A stretch of DNA of 64,000 nucleotides from Sipunculus nudus (Eukaryota > Annelida > Sipuncula > Golfingiida > Sipunculidae): positions 13,766,664 through 13,830,663 of the forward strand of contig CM049315.1 in NCBI GenBank assembly GCA_026874595.1. The letters are read 5' to 3'. Below, one piece after another: positions 12,901 through 26,565 of this stretch. The stretch's first letter is position 1. Every line of letters begins with the position of its first letter. The translations under genes were made by a program, and so were the position numbers. The notes beneath the pieces were generated by a model, which did not search any database, was not told the origin of the DNA, and was given only the letters and a program-made list of their open reading frames with translations.

Positions 12901-13370
12901 CATATTGACACTTTGATTAGTATCACCTCTGATTTCATATTCTCTGATTTAGCTGCAGACTATACAGTTCCCCAGTATAAGTTTATTGATTATATTTAGA
13001 AAAGTACCAAATCACTGCTATACATGAAATCTAATGGAAACCAATATAAATATGCATTGAGCAGCCAATGCCACCTCTGATAATTTACTATAGAATAAAA
13101 TCCACACCGATTAAAAAAGCTTGAAGTATATGTGAATATGTGTACACATTAACATCAGTACACTCCATATCAGGAAATACAAAACTGTTCATCGAAATAG
13201 ATTGACCACATTGAGGTTTACATTGTCAAGGGGGAAATGTGATACATAGAACTTGACAACAAAAATAAGACGGGTTTTAAATGAAGACTATTGTTTTCAA
13301 AGAGTATATTATGCAAAGTATTCAGATGTACACAATATTTCCCAAAGGCACTGAAAAATACTAAAGCTGG

Positions 13371-13387
13371 GGGGGGGGGGGGGGGGG
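13371..13387 (+). repeat. Poly-G run
   Basis: 17 G in a row; other long G runs are at 9287-9306 and 9692-9708 inside the DNA transposon. Confidence 0.85.
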
Positions 13388-13745
13388 TAACGAACCACCA
13401 ACAAGTCAACCACCGATCTCGACCTTGACATTTGTCAGCTACAGGACGAGAAATGCTACCGGAAGTAAATGTGTCGTATGCAGCTATTGCTCAACTTCCG
13501 TGATCGGCATGGAAAACCTTCTGTGTGGGCGCCGGCGTATACTGCCAGCCATCCTTTATCCAACTGCATAACAAACAACCCCTTGCATTTTAACATATCA
13601 CTATCGTTTGAACATCTCAAAATGGCTGTTTTCTTGAAAATCATAATCATCAGCGGTCATCACGACAGAGTCGTCCGCTCTGTCCAATCATTTATTACTG
13701 TCAATCTTGGTCAGTCATTAATTGATTTCAGCTTTCTCTTTTGTT

Positions 13746-13747
13746 AC

Positions 13748-13786
<39 letters not shown>
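13746..13786 (+). repeat. (ATA)n microsatellite
   Basis: About 13 ATA units, abutting the direct repeat at 13789. Confidence 0.9.
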
Positions 13787-13788
13787 GA

Positions 13789-14160
13789 CTTCTGTAACTG
13801 TCATGAGACAGTCACGGATCTCAACCTATCCCCCCGCAAGCCCGCCCCCTACCCACTCCTATCTCCGAATCTCGCACTGATCTTTGACTGACCTGTAATA
13901 GTTAAGGAACAACTAAATTGTGTACAACAAATGAAATTTGGCCGTTGTTTCTTGTGTTTTCAGAGAGAGTTTTTCGAAAATGCTGACGTCACATTTTCGT
14001 TATTTGCATATTATTCCAAAACTATCAAAGATATTGCTACCTAACTTATCACTGCACTCCTACGTTGTAGGGGCATATATGTCTGTTAAAGGTTCAACTT
14101 TCTAAGTCATAAGGGTTATCCGGAAACCTAGCCTAACTGAAGAGTGCTGTGTCATCTATA
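13789..14160 (+). repeat. Direct repeat, copy a, with CRE and octamer
   Basis: About 370 bp, roughly three quarters identical by eye to 14450-14797. Carries TGACGTCA at 13984-13991 and ATTTGCAT at 14002-14009. Confidence 0.8.
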
Positions 14161-14449
14161 TCATATGGTTCTGCATTAGTAAATTCAATGCGGAACCCCC
14201 AGTAATATGGGGAATCAAATATTATTGGTAATTTTTAATCTGTTTGTCTGTACTACGTATAGATACTGAGAAAGTCGACATTTAAAATCCGAAGAAATCT
14301 CACTTTTTGACCTCTATGAACTTGAAAAATGGGTCAAGGTCACTAAAACTGGGTCAAATTATTCGGATCCTAGTAGGGTATATCCTTAGAAAGTATGAAT
14401 GAAATCAGACGAAAAAAATTGCAGAATAACAATTATAATAAAAAATAAA

Positions 14450-14797
14450 CTTCTTGTAACTGTCATTGAACAATCACGGATCTCCTACTTCCCACCCTCC
14501 CCACCCGCAACCCCCCCCCCATCTCTCACACCTCCTACAATTGATAAAACAACTATAGCTCTGTAAAACAAATGAAATTTTGCCGTTGTTTCTTTTGTTT
14601 TTCAGAGATGAGCTGAAATTGCTGACGTCACATTTTCAAAATTTGCATATTATTCCAAAACTTTTAAAGATATCGCTATCAAACCTGGCACTCCCCTTCT
14701 ACATTGTAAAGGGCATATGACTGTAAAGGTTTCAATGTTCCAAGTCATTTGGATTATCCTGAAACGTAGCCTAATTAAAATGTGCTAAGTCATCTAG
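14450..14797 (+). repeat. Direct repeat, copy b, with CRE and octamer
   Basis: Second copy of 13789-14160. TGACGTCA at 14623-14630 and ATTTGCAT at 14641-14648 keep the same 10 bp spacing although the flanks have diverged. Confidence 0.8.
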
Positions 14798-17700
14798 ATG
14801 TAACCAGAGATAATAATAATGCCGAAAACATATATCTCTACCTATAGGATAGGTGGAGATAATGATAAGTTCCTGAGATATGAGCCTCAGTTATCCCTTG
14901 GATTGCTTTTGCCCTTAGTTTTGTAAACTTAGCAGTTACTTATCCTATTGATATGTATGTATGTCAATTATGGCCTGAAACAGAGTGGAGACGTTCTGAA
15001 CTATACATTTGTTACCACCGAGTAATCAGCTAATAACTATAACGTATAAGGTCCGTGTAAAGCTGGTGTAGTCATGATGATCATCAGATACCGCAAACTG
15101 ATCACGTAGTAAGTGCGACTTTTTTACCTTTAACTCAGAAGATGAACCATCCAAATCTGCTTGGTATTGTCCATACCATTATTACATACAAAAAACTGTT
15201 GTTATTGGAAAACAACAGCAACAGCACAAAAGAACAAGTGACGCGTGGGTTATGGCTCTCAGCAGAACGCCAGTTTGGCTACATATAGTAGGGCAGCAGG
15301 TGGCATTGGAGAGATCACCTTTTAAATGATATAATATCATTAAGAAGCTGTTTAAAATGGTGTATTGTTTATGTTTATTGTAATATTGTTTTATTGATGT
15401 TAAATTCCAACATACTAGCTGTAACGGTTACAAACGACCAGACAGATGTTCGAGTGATATAGCTATCGTCGTTGCCTGGCTTACAAATGCAATGTGTTTT
15501 CCCAATGTCTCGGGAAAAAACTCATATGATGTACTTTTCATACATAGTTGCCCTTCCCTGAAGTTGGATTTTAATTCTGAATCTTAATAATAATTATTGC
15601 TTATTTATTATTTAAATGCTGGGTTCTTGGCCTGCTGGTAGGATCGTGTTTTACTGGAGAAACCATCTGGGGCGATAGCCCGATATAATCAAGTTTTGAG
15701 ACATGCCGAGGAACGCAATGTAAGTCTTTGCAATTCAAAATCATTTTAACTTTATGATCAAAAGATGGTGGTTTCATCAGCTGAATTCAGTCAATTATGT
15801 GCCTTACAATAAATCTGGAACCGTTAGTTTATGATATTGGCTATTTTTCAGCTCCGGAAAAAGGCAAAGTTTTAGAAATCTATGCGTGAAAACGGCCAAA
15901 TAGCCACTCTGTTCGCTCATTTTTCCTGAGGTAATATAAAAAACTACATTAATTTTACAATGGTTTCAGAATCGATACAATTAATATTTTTATTAGCCTG
16001 TGGATGTGTTTCTTGTTCACGAGGCATTTATTTCTTATTAATTATGGACGTCTTCAAAATGTATGTAAATTTTAAAAAGCAAATTACGTCATCAAAGACC
16101 AATGATGGGTATAGCCTGTGACGATATGAAACCACGGCAACGAGAAAAACAAAACACAAGAAAATACGTTAAAGTGCGTTAATTTCTCATCTTTTATATT
16201 CATTAGGTAAAATGCAGTCGACAGTATTTTGATACTATTTTATACACTTCGAAATAACAATGCCATTTCGATGACTCAAATAATTCTTTTTTCTTTTATG
16301 TGCCCACTTCTTTTTCAAAACAATAAATAAATTCTTTTCATAATCTAAAAAAATGAATCCAAATTATTTATTATTTCTAAAATTGTTAATATGTTGACAC
16401 ATCTGTCGGTCCTTAATTCGCTGAAGGATGAACAGTGCTTGAGTTTTTGTTGTTATTTTATACAGCATACAGATTTACTTAATGGACGTCTTTCGGTAAA
16501 GTGGCAGTGAAAACCGAGGAAAGTAAAAATGCTTACCAACGCGGCTGACTAGCTGCAAGCTGTCCATTATGCGGGCTCCATAAGAGGAAAGCATAAACAG
16601 ACAAAACAAGGTAACATGTTATTACTAATTTATTTTCCACTTCAACAGTTATCTGTTTTTGTGATAGCGGGGACCAAAGTTTGATCGAAATTAATAATGC
16701 CAATGTTGGCAAAAAGGCACCACAGGTAAAGTGTTATCAACTCTACTTCCGGTAATGGATGCACGGAGCGCCTGAAGATTGCGCAATAAAACAGAATCTC
16801 TGCCGTTGACAATACATCTGATGGCTGGCCGATGATGTAATACTACACCGTCAGGCGGAGTTGGCAAAAATGTCAAGTTTTCCTTGTAATCCAGGTCTTA
16901 CGGTTAACATGAAAGCAATAGACTTTTTCGTTACGCTCTTTTTCATTTTTTTAGGCTTATGGGCAACTGAAGAGGGCCTGAACAGACAGGGGTTGTTGTC
17001 AGGGGTTTGAGGCTGTTATTGTTGGCCACAATGTGTCGGAATCAGGCTGTATTGCTGTGCAGTGATACAGCAGTCCGGGCATCGCGCCGCATCACCCTTC
17101 GACCCTAGCGGGCCTTTTCCATGCATACAAACGTCCTCTGATTAACTCGTGCTCCTCGCGGGTTTTGGCTGCCCGGTGCGGGTAATGGCGATGCCATCGC
17201 AAGAAACCTCCCTTGAGGGAGGGAGGGGGCGTTGGACGACCCACAGTCGTTCGGATGATGCTGCTTAATATTTGATTACTGGGACTCGCTTAAAACAAAT
17301 AGCTAGGATTATCAGGACTGACACTTGCCATGGCTCAGTCGCCCGGGGAGAGCCGGTTGATGATGGTCCTAGATCCACACACTCCCGTCTTGGGCTGGGT
17401 CTCCGGGGCGAGCGCCAGGCTCCATGCCGGCGCGATGAAAACTACATTTCTAGCCGGCAAAAACTTAATGGAGCTGATGGGTTTGTTTCAAGAAAGCCAT
17501 CACTCCATTGAGCAAATGAAATCTCCATCAGTTCTGGTTTTTAGGTGAAGATTATCTGACGAAGGGGGCCGGTTGGAAATGGCGAAAAAAGAGCTGCCGG
17601 ACGGGAAATCAAATATTAGAGTCTTGTCTAAAGGGCTGGACGGATTTCTGGCAAGCTGATGGACGCGATACTCTCTGGCCTAGCGTCTCCTGTTTGCTTT

Positions 17701-19625
17701 TTCCTCGGTTCTCATGAATTTAAGAGATTGTTTTAAGACACAAATTTGGCAGCGCATACATCCTTCAAAGGGAGGAAAACTGGCCATCCGGTCGGCAATC
17801 AGTCAAGACCGAGGCAGCCAGCCGTTTTTTGGTATAAAACTTAACTTCCGATTGAAGAAATATCCCGAAGATAGAACACCCCGTTTAGCAGCTGACCCCT
17901 CATATCCATTATATAGGCAAACATTTTGTAATAAAAACTACAGAAATCTTTATCTAACACCTGTTAGCCGAAATGTCATAAATACATGCTCCGACAGGAG
18001 GACAGTAAATTTCACCACAGCTTATAATTATAAGTTCCATGAGAAAAAGGTGCAAATTCATAATTCATCTGATCTGGTATACACATCCCTGGCAATGCCA
18101 GCGGAGTTAGGGATCACTGGTAATGAGTGTTGATAGTAAATTGGACTAACAACAACTTTAAAAGTAAATAAAAAGAATACATCTGCCTATGAGAACCCTT
18201 TGAGACAACACATATCAGGAATAACTTAAATGCAAAAGTAATTAGAAAGTAAAGGTACAATAGAAACATATATGTTTACATCTTAAATACATTTTTCATT
18301 AATGGAGTAGTTCGGGGTAGATAAAAGATGAAGATGAAGTTAGAACCTTGTTATCTGAGAGTCTTTTAAGAATTAACATTTATCTTGACTTCTACATTAC
18401 TATTTACTAATTATTTTCAATGCTTATAGAGAGGCTTTTGCTGAGTACGGTCAAAATAGATGAAAGAAATCCATATCCAACAGACTGTTAGCTTAAAGTC
18501 TTCATCGAGAATGAATAATTTGACCATTTATGATTAAAAGAAAATTGGATGAAGGAAGTATTAACGTGGATATTGAACGGACATGGAGCAAACATTAACA
18601 ACACTGTTGACATTCAAGTATATATTAAATGGTTTATTAATAATAATAACTTATCAGAAAGAAGGGGCGTCTGAAAATCAACCGTTTCTTGTTAAAAGTA
18701 GCATTCACTTTTACACAGTGCACGTTCATTGATTGCCTATTGATAATTAATGTTCTGTGTATAAGGACTAATGTCTTCGTCAGAAAGCCACTGGTTCTGA
18801 CCAGTGCTTATTAAATGAGACCACGCCTAGGGACTATAGGCGATGGAAATGCACGAGGCCCTTGCGCGTGGCGAGCCCTCATCAAGTAATTGAGTAATTA
18901 ACTTGAAGCTGCAAGAAACGTCAGGGCACGCCAGCAAATAAGCCCTGCTTTATAGGCCATGTCGCAATATAATGTAAACTTGCAAACTTACAACGGAGGT
19001 CTATTCTGGGCGGAGGAAGCTTACTGGTTCGAGAAGGAAATTAGCCTATCTCGAAGCCGCCTGGTGGCGTAGACAGCTTCAGGAAAATGGGACGACAGCC
19101 ACACGCGAGGTCTTCCGTGCCTTGTTAATCACGTGGCTACCGCAGCTACAGCACACAAGTAACTCATTACGTAATCACTCCTAATCCTGAAGTGATCTGG
19201 AGTTTAATGTCAATTAAAAATCTCAAGTTTACGATGGAAAAGGATGCTAGATCTCTATCATCTACCTTATTCCTAAATTGAATTAGCTCAATATAATTAA
19301 ACATATAGAAACATACGAAAACAAAATAAATCATCGATTTTCAGTGTCCAGGTGGCCGATTATATTTTTTAAAAGTGATTTAAAATTGTTTATAGCATTC
19401 CAATTGGTTATTATCTAATTAGGTATGATGATGATTTATAAGATTTTAATCGGCACAGAGGTTGCTTCATATCTTTAGAAAGTATGAGAAATTGCTTGCA
19501 TTCTTTATTTTTTATATGAAAACATGTAAGGGGCTTTATACATTATCACATAATGCTTATACATACATAATCACATGTCGGCTGTTACTAACCCGGATTA
19601 TCATTTATATTGTACGTTTTTGTTT

Positions 19626-19628
<3 letters not shown>
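14798..19628. other. Non-coding with GC-richer blocks
   Basis: No gene recognised. GC-richer unique blocks lie at about 16960-17660 and 18780-19200. A 139-codon frame at 17714-18133 has no recognisable domain, no good splice sites and AT-rich wobble like its surroundings. A short hairpin (ATCTCTACCTAT/ATAGGTGGAGAT) is at about 14840-14870. Confidence 0.45.
18883..18905. promoter_or_regulatory. Candidate homeodomain palindrome
   Basis: CAAGTAATT-GAG-TAATTAACTTG is a near-palindrome containing NK-type (CAAGTA) and TAATTA homeodomain cores within a unique GC-richer block. Binding is untested. Confidence 0.3.

Positions 19629-19681
<53 letters not shown>
19629..19681 (+). repeat. (TA)n microsatellite
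   Basis: About 26 TA units; a second run of about 23 lies at 19871-19916. Confidence 0.92.
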
Positions 19682-19683
<2 letters not shown>

Positions 19684-19866
19684 AGTTACAACATGTGCAG
19701 CATCTATGTCCATATATTTTAAATATTTTATCTTTGATATAAGCATTTGGTATATCTATATATGCATGTGCATGATAAAATTGTTAACCTCGCTGAAAAG
19801 TTAAAAAGAGAGACTTAGACTAAATATAAGAAACGGGATTAAATGGTTTACGACAAGTTCGAAACT

Positions 19867-19870
<4 letters not shown>

Positions 19871-19916
<46 letters not shown>
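19871..19916 (+). repeat. (TA)n microsatellite
   Basis: Pure TA run ending in TTTAAA. Confidence 0.92.
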
Positions 19917-19919
<3 letters not shown>

Positions 19920-22900
19920 AAATTGCATTATTGCGAACTTCGACGTTCACAATATTGCACTTTCAAAATGTATACTACATATAACAAAAGCTGTTCTTAA
20001 TATAATAATAATTATATATAATAATACATTTTCGAGTAATAATACATATTCAATTGTTTTCATCGTATATATACCTCAAATAACATAGGTCGGCCTTAAA
20101 ATGTAAACCACTTTTAAATAAGCGTTAGGCAATCTAATTCTGAATAGGTCGCGCTTATGAGTCTATATTACTGGATATCGTAATATATCCTTTATCTACA
20201 AAGCTTAATCTTTGTCGTTTTCAAAATTTTCACATTAAATCATTAAATACTTTTTTTTTAAAATTTAATATATGGTAATGGTCATGGTGTCGATCATTTA
20301 GTATTAATATGTTAAAAAAGATTTTGCCAATGACCGGATAATCTTGTTTTCAATAGCTGATGTACGCACCGGTTCTGTATGAGATGAAAGCATTGAAAAT
20401 ATTGCGATTGGAACAACCTATCTCTCTTTATGAATCTCATTTTAACACTGGTGTCACACGCGAGCAATTAATTCCTTTCAGGACTGCCCTCCGTGCCAAA
20501 CCATTGTTGTTCCAAACGAGGGGTTCAGCATAAAATTGAAGTGAATATGATGTATTGCATTGCGATCTTGCCAGGAAAGGTTTAGCGTGAACAATAACCG
20601 TACTCAAAAACTAATAATGAAAACAACACCGCATTAAACATTTGTGTACAGTTTGGCAAAAATTAATTTTGTCGGTGTTATTTGGAAGCCATATATAGCA
20701 GGTCGCTGGACCTCTGGGCAACGACGAGTGGGCAGTGATTATTCCGCTCAATAACTCCCCGTGGTGGGGCTGACCATAAACACAAAATCGGCAATTTATC
20801 ATGCAGGCGATGATAGCATTATCTGTTTTGGGCAATTCAACCTTTAATGAAAAAAAAAAATCGGTATTGTACTTAGGGTGATTGAAAAGCTTCGTTTACT
20901 ATCATCTTTTTCATTAAGCAGAATTGGAAAGCTCATCTCTAGCCCTTGGACCCACGGTGGGGAACGTTACTGATGCAACTGGCCTTACAATCGCTCTTAT
21001 AAATAAATAATCGGCGGTCAGGAATTAATAGCAAATGAAAGATTTATGAGTTTTGGATCTTTACAGCAGCGGGGCATGCTGGGAAGACCCGGTCTGCTGG
21101 TGCTGGGCTCGCGCAGTCGTAAATCTCCAGGCTCCGGCGGGTTGGCGACGCCTCAATAATTGTCTGCTTGTAATGACTCTTTGTTGTCGCAGGTTTCAGT
21201 CAGGCAATAATCAGGAGACAATCCCGTCTAACCGTCCTTCAAGCCCTGTCTTCTCATTATCAACCAGCCGTAGTCCTGTCAACATCGTTTTAACCACCGT
21301 ACATAAGCGCGCGGAGCCACAAACGCCATCGGCATGGACGCTGGCCCACTCTCCACAGAAGTCGGCATCATATTGCCCAAATCGCAAAGTGACTTTTAAT
21401 CTTTGTTCTGACATCTCTTGGTAAAGAAAACTCCGACGTGAGCCATATCTCTGCCCAGACGAGCAGTATTATAAAAGGCCATGGGAGAATACACTGGCCC
21501 TGATAACGTGCAGATAAAGAAATCCTTCTTAGCCGGCCTCTGCCTGGACCATTCATTTGCTACATTGATAATAATGACCGTATTTTGTATGGCATAAAAA
21601 ACCCAGACATCAAACATCCCTGGCTGAATGGCTGCAAGACGCAATCATTCAATCGCTTTTGCTGGTTTCGTGGATGCCACCTAGATGGCGCTTCTACGAG
21701 AAAAGAAGAATCTCTCCATGTATGTGATAAGTATATGGTAAAAACTGTTGTCGCCAAAGAACCTCCACCAGGCACCGAACGATTGTGATTCTGAAGCAGA
21801 TAGGACAAGGAGGAGAGTTAAAAAGAGAGTCAAAGTATGGATTGTTTTCGATTACCAAAAAAATTCCTCAAGTATAAATGAAAAAGGTCAACTCAAGGGT
21901 CATCAGCAAAGATTCAAAAAGAACTTCCTGGGCAAGAAAACACATGAAAATCAATCGACACCGAAACCATTCTTACCATAAGCCAATTTGCACTAGCTAT
22001 TCACGTACGGATTTATGTTAATATATAACTTTATAGATGATATTTTTCCTCTAAATCTATGGTGTAATTAAAATAATACAGCGTCGAAATTACCAGAACA
22101 AAAAGGTTTATTGACACCTCTTAAAATAAGAAACAACCCTGGTAAAAAAGTATACATGTACTTTTCAGTTTTTGTCAGTAATTTCAAGCCAAACATTTTT
22201 CTAGCTTGTCAAGTATAGGGCCGTCTTCCCTTTGTCTGAATAAATCTTACGGATATGTCAGTGATAAAGAAGTATTTTTTTTCTTCCAAAGATGAAGGCA
22301 TGTTCGAGCTTAAACACGTACTTTTATTATCATATATTTGAAATGTCTTTATGTGTGTTTGGAAGATTAGTTTTTTTCCAACGTGCTCTAAAACAAAATA
22401 TTACATCATAGACATCGACGCAATTTGATGGGGGACAGGGGGGCCATGGGGGACAGACCATATCATAACCCCCACATTTCGAAAAATAAATGAATGTCGT
22501 TTTGACATTCAAAATAGGCTTTGTTTCCATTCCATAAATATACCAGTTATTTACAAGAATATGTCACAATTTTGCAATGTTCCTCAAATATCAATGAACT
22601 CCAGTCTCTCAGATACAAAAAAAAATTAATATTCAAATACCAAAATGACTGATAATATTCACCCGTTTCCATTTCATTATGGTAGCCATTAAATGCTAAA
22701 TTTAAGAAGTATGCAGGTTTTATAGATTAGATGTCGAGTTGTTTTACTTCGTATTGGGTTCTGAAGCAATACTGTTCATTGTTATTTTATACTTAACCGC
22801 TTCAATATTGCTTATATTTTGAATGAATTAAAAAAATTCACACCATGCACACGCGAAGGACCCTTTCTTTGAAAATATTTGCTGGGTACACCACTGATAA

Positions 22901-23517
22901 CATCATTATTATTATTACATTATATTAAGAAAATGGGTGAGGGGGATATTCTATACCCCATTAACCTAGCAGTTTACAAAAAATCATCAATGGAACTAAT
23001 CTGACGAAAATCTGGATTACGTCCGCATTTATCTTAACTAGATAAAGTGAAGGTACAATCAAGTTTATCTGGGTGGTAGGTAGACGGGTAAAATATATAT
23101 TTGAGTTATTAAAATTGTCTCTCTTCCAAATGGGTTTGATGAACCATCTTATTAATTCAATATCATATCAACATTTTTCACAGTAAGAATCATAATATAG
23201 AAATAAATCCTTAGTCAGCTTTATAACTGACCATGAACATCTTATTTACACACTAACATTTAAGGGAAGCCGAATCAAGATACAGCTTAAATGTAGCATA
23301 TAAATTTTTGAATTGTATTTGAATGTACATAAATATTATTTGTTCCCAGACAAACATCAGAAAATTACATTGTTCATCCAGGTATTGGCTAGTAAATGGA
23401 AAACAAATAATGCAGATATGTTAAAATATCAGGAAATGAATTTATATTTTTAAAAGGATTGGACAGGGTCGCTCTCGATGTAGAGTCCCTGAAATAGAGA
23501 TCCATTAAATATTGTCT
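19917..23517. other. Non-coding; GC-richer block 20.37-21.8 kb
   Basis: No gene recognised. The block at about 20700-20830 and 21050-21780 is less AT-rich and has overlapping short frames on both strands (up to 123 codons), none with a recognisable domain. 21.8-23.5 kb is AT-rich and featureless. Confidence 0.45.
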
Positions 23518-23760
23518 AAAAATCACTATGGCAGTCGATCTCTATCAGAGAGATTACTTCATTGTGGAGCGAACCACTCAGGCAACCAATCTACAGCATG
23601 CAGGGTGATAGCTTGCACTGGGCAGTGCGATGTCTATAGCAATTATATCAGCTCACAGTGGACGTGGGAACTAATTTGTCCCCATCATCGGAGTCCCTTT
23701 ACGTTCCCACCTTGCCTGGGTCTCTCGAGCTGATGAACTAACCCGTATTGTATTAACTGA
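23518..23760 (+). repeat. Dispersed repeat, copy a (about 240 bp)
   Basis: GCAACCAATCTACAGCATGC, TGTCTATAGCAATTATATCA and GTGGGAACTAATTTGTCCCC match 33824-34040 in inverse orientation, with a few short indels. Function and class unknown. Confidence 0.8.
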
Positions 23761-24062
23761 CCACAGTCTGAGACCTCATATATTGCATTCTGTATCGCGA
23801 TGCCCGCGCCCTAAGTCAGCGACAGCCATATCAAAACAAGTATTTATTTCTTATGCGTATTCTGAAGAGGACTCACTTGTCAGTGCTCTTTATAAAGTAT
23901 AATTTCTTTCTGGATTGGCATAATAATAGCGTGACTTTTATTGAAAATAGACTTGATTTTCATTAAAATATTATTAATCAGTATGTATATATAAACTTGA
24001 TGTTTTACATGTATTTGTAGCTGCGAACTCGGTGACACACGAATACATAATAACACGAGTCA

Positions 24063-24138
24063 CTGCAAACCTACACAGCGTGCAAACCTACACAGCCTGC
24101 AAACCTACACAACCTGCAAACCTACACAGCCTGCAAAA
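24063..24138 (+). repeat. 17 bp tandem repeat
   Basis: About four and a half units of CTGCAAACCTACACAGC. Confidence 0.85.
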
Positions 24139-24411
24139 AAATATTCAATACATATTCCTATACATTCAGACCTCTAGTGAAGTAAATAAAGATTGAAATC
24201 ATCAATGTAAATCCTCTTTTGACTTGTTAAATATTATAGTTTGAAATATAGAGCTAAATAAATCACATTAATGGTTAATCTAATATTAATAGTATAATAT
24301 AATAATCATTGATAGTCTTCATTAAATTAAAATATTTTTAATAGGACATAAACAATATAAATGAAATTCAATTATTGAAAAAGTTTAACAATTGAACAAT
24401 TTAACAAACCT

Positions 24412-24682
24412 GACCATCTCGTTCTATATGGATGGTACCTCGTGTGACCATCTCGTTCTATAAGGTACCTCGTGTGACCATATCTGTCTATATGGCACCT
24501 CGTGTGACCATATCGGTTTATATGGCACCTCGTGTGACCATATCGGTCTGTATGGCATCTCGTGTGACCATATCGGTCTCTATGGTACCTCGTGTGACCA
24601 TATCGGTCTGTATTGCACCTCGTGTGACCATATCGGTCTATATGTTACCTCGTGTGACCATATCGTTCTGTATGTCGCTAAA
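24412..24682 (+). repeat. 30 bp minisatellite
   Basis: About nine units of ACCATATCGGTCTATATGGC plus ACCTCGTGTG, starting near 24413 and then every 30 bp from 24478. The period is a multiple of three, so one frame stays open and reads MAPRVTISVY repeatedly. Confidence 0.92.
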
Positions 24683-24732
24683 CAGCCCTCTTTGTACAGG
24701 AACTCATCTTTCCACAGAGAACTTCGAAACTG

Positions 24733-25663
24733 CAATAAGATATCCTACCGCTTCTCACAAGATGGGCGTCCAACAGAGGCGTCCACTCTGCAGATTTTGG
24801 CCGTGTGTATGACAATCAGGTCAATGGCCCCCCTCCAGATTGTGGCCGTGTGTATGACAATCAGGTCAATGGCTCCTCTGCAGATTGTGGCCGTGTGTAT
24901 GACAATCGGGTCAATGGCCACTCTGCAGATTGTGGCCGTGTGTATGACAATTGGGTCAAAAACCACTCTGCAGATTGTGGCCGTGTGTATGACAATCAGG
25001 TCAATGGCCCCTCTGCAGATTGTGGCCGTGTGTATGACAATCAGGTCAATGGCTCCTCTGCAGATTGTGGCCGTGTGTATGACAATCGGGTCAATGGCCA
25101 CTCTGCAGATTGTGGCCGTGTGTATGACAATCAGGTCAATGGCCACGCTGCAGATTGTGGCCGTGTGTATGACAATCAGCTCAATGACCACTCTGCAGAT
25201 TATTGCCGTGTGTATGACAATCGGGTCAATGGCCACTCTGCAGATTGTGGCCGTGTGTATGACAATCGAATCAATGGCCACTCTGCAGATTGTGGCCATG
25301 TGTATGACAATCAGGTCAATGGCCACTCTGCAGATTGTTGCCGTGTGTATGACAATCAGGTCAATGGCCACTCAATAAGATATCCTACCGCTTCTCACAA
25401 GATGGGCGTCCAACGGAGGCGTCCACTCTGCAGATTTTGGCCGTGTGTATGACAATCAGGTCAATGGCCCCTCTGCAGATTGTGGCCGTTTGTATGACAA
25501 TCGGGTCAATGGCCACTCTGCAGATTGTGGCCGTGTGAATGACAATCAGGTCAATGGCCCCTCTGCAGATTGTGGCCGTGTGTATGACAATCAAATCAAT
25601 GGCCACTCTGCAGATTGTGGCCGTGTGTATGACAATCAGGTCAATGGCCAATCACTAACAAGT
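24733..25663 (+). repeat. 45 bp minisatellite in two sub-arrays (640 bp higher-order repeat)
   Basis: The unit begins GACAATCAGGTCAATGGCCA and ends GTGGCCGTGTGTAT. It occurs 13 times at 24811-25395 and 5 times from 25451. Each sub-array is preceded by the same leader (CAATAAGATATCCTACCGC...), with TATCCTACCG at 24741 and 25381, exactly 640 bp apart. Because 45 is a multiple of three, several frames on both strands stay open for over 200 codons. I found no start context, splice sites or non-repeat flank supporting a protein. Confidence 0.93.
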
Positions 25664-26565
25664 GACCATAGGACCCATAGGTCATGACGCTCAGCTGCCA
25701 AGCATGACCTGCGACATCATGGGCTGAGATTCACAACTTCCAGTTAAATTTTGAAGACCCAATTTGCCAATATGTTGAAATTTTCTACGACAACAGAAAT
25801 ATATATCACCTGTGTCTGGTTAAAACACAGTGAATTTATGGTCAGAGGAAAAATATTGATTGTTAAGCTATCAACAACTGTTCCCAGAGCTTGCTTGATA
25901 CCTGTCAGTCTCAAAAAGAACACCACAAAGGGCAAATATAAGATCAACATATATAGCAAAAATCAAGGAAATCCATGAAAGAATTATTGAGAAATAGGTG
26001 CTTCTGTTTAAATTTTATTTAATACAAGCCAACTGTACTGCACCTGTATAAATGATGGTAATATTTATTAAGAAATATTTGACCCAATCCTTTGCAAGAT
26101 AAGATTAATATACTTCCAACTGCATTCACTTTCACAGTTCTTGAGATAATATGATCAAAAGGAATATGGTTGCCTGGTGGCCATATTCAACTTCTGACAG
26201 GTCTGAAATCAGATATCAAACATTCTCTAAATTGGATCAAACATTGAAGAAAAATCACTGAAAAAAAAGGTTTCTAAGGTGGCTAACTGGCAGACATAAT
26301 GGATTTCTGACAAGTCAGACATTTGATATCACACATCCTCCAATAAGAGACCAAACTTGGGGCAAATTTTCCAAAGGATGGTACAGTAATGAATGTCCAA
26401 AACAAATCAAAAGGCATGTTAAGGCCCTCATATCAGATTTATAGATATGAAAATGTGAAAAGTGTAAGACTAATATTTTTTATTATAACTCTGCTTTTCA
26501 ATGGGGTCAGCAGGGTAGGTAAACTGCAAAACCTGAAAGGTAATGCAGAAAGCATGACTAAGAGT
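25664..26565. other. AT-rich non-coding
   Basis: No gene or repeat recognised between the minisatellite and the LINE tail. Confidence 0.5.

Noticed and set aside
13469-13891. 140-codon frame
   Set aside because: Includes the translated (ATA)n microsatellite and the start of a repeated non-coding block.
17714-18133. 139-codon plus-strand frame
   Set aside because: No recognisable domain, AT-rich composition like the flanks, no supporting splice or promoter signal. Could be an exon but I cannot support it.
21053-21424. 123-codon plus-strand frame
   Set aside because: Opposite-strand frames of similar length overlap it; no domain; fits a GC-richer non-coding block.
24063-25663. CRISPR-like array
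   Set aside because: Repeats are directly adjacent with no unique spacers, in a eukaryotic setting; these are minisatellites.
24432-25687. Repeat proteins of over 200 codons on both strands
   Set aside because: The period is a multiple of three in a minisatellite, so several frames stay open at once; no start context or splice signals.
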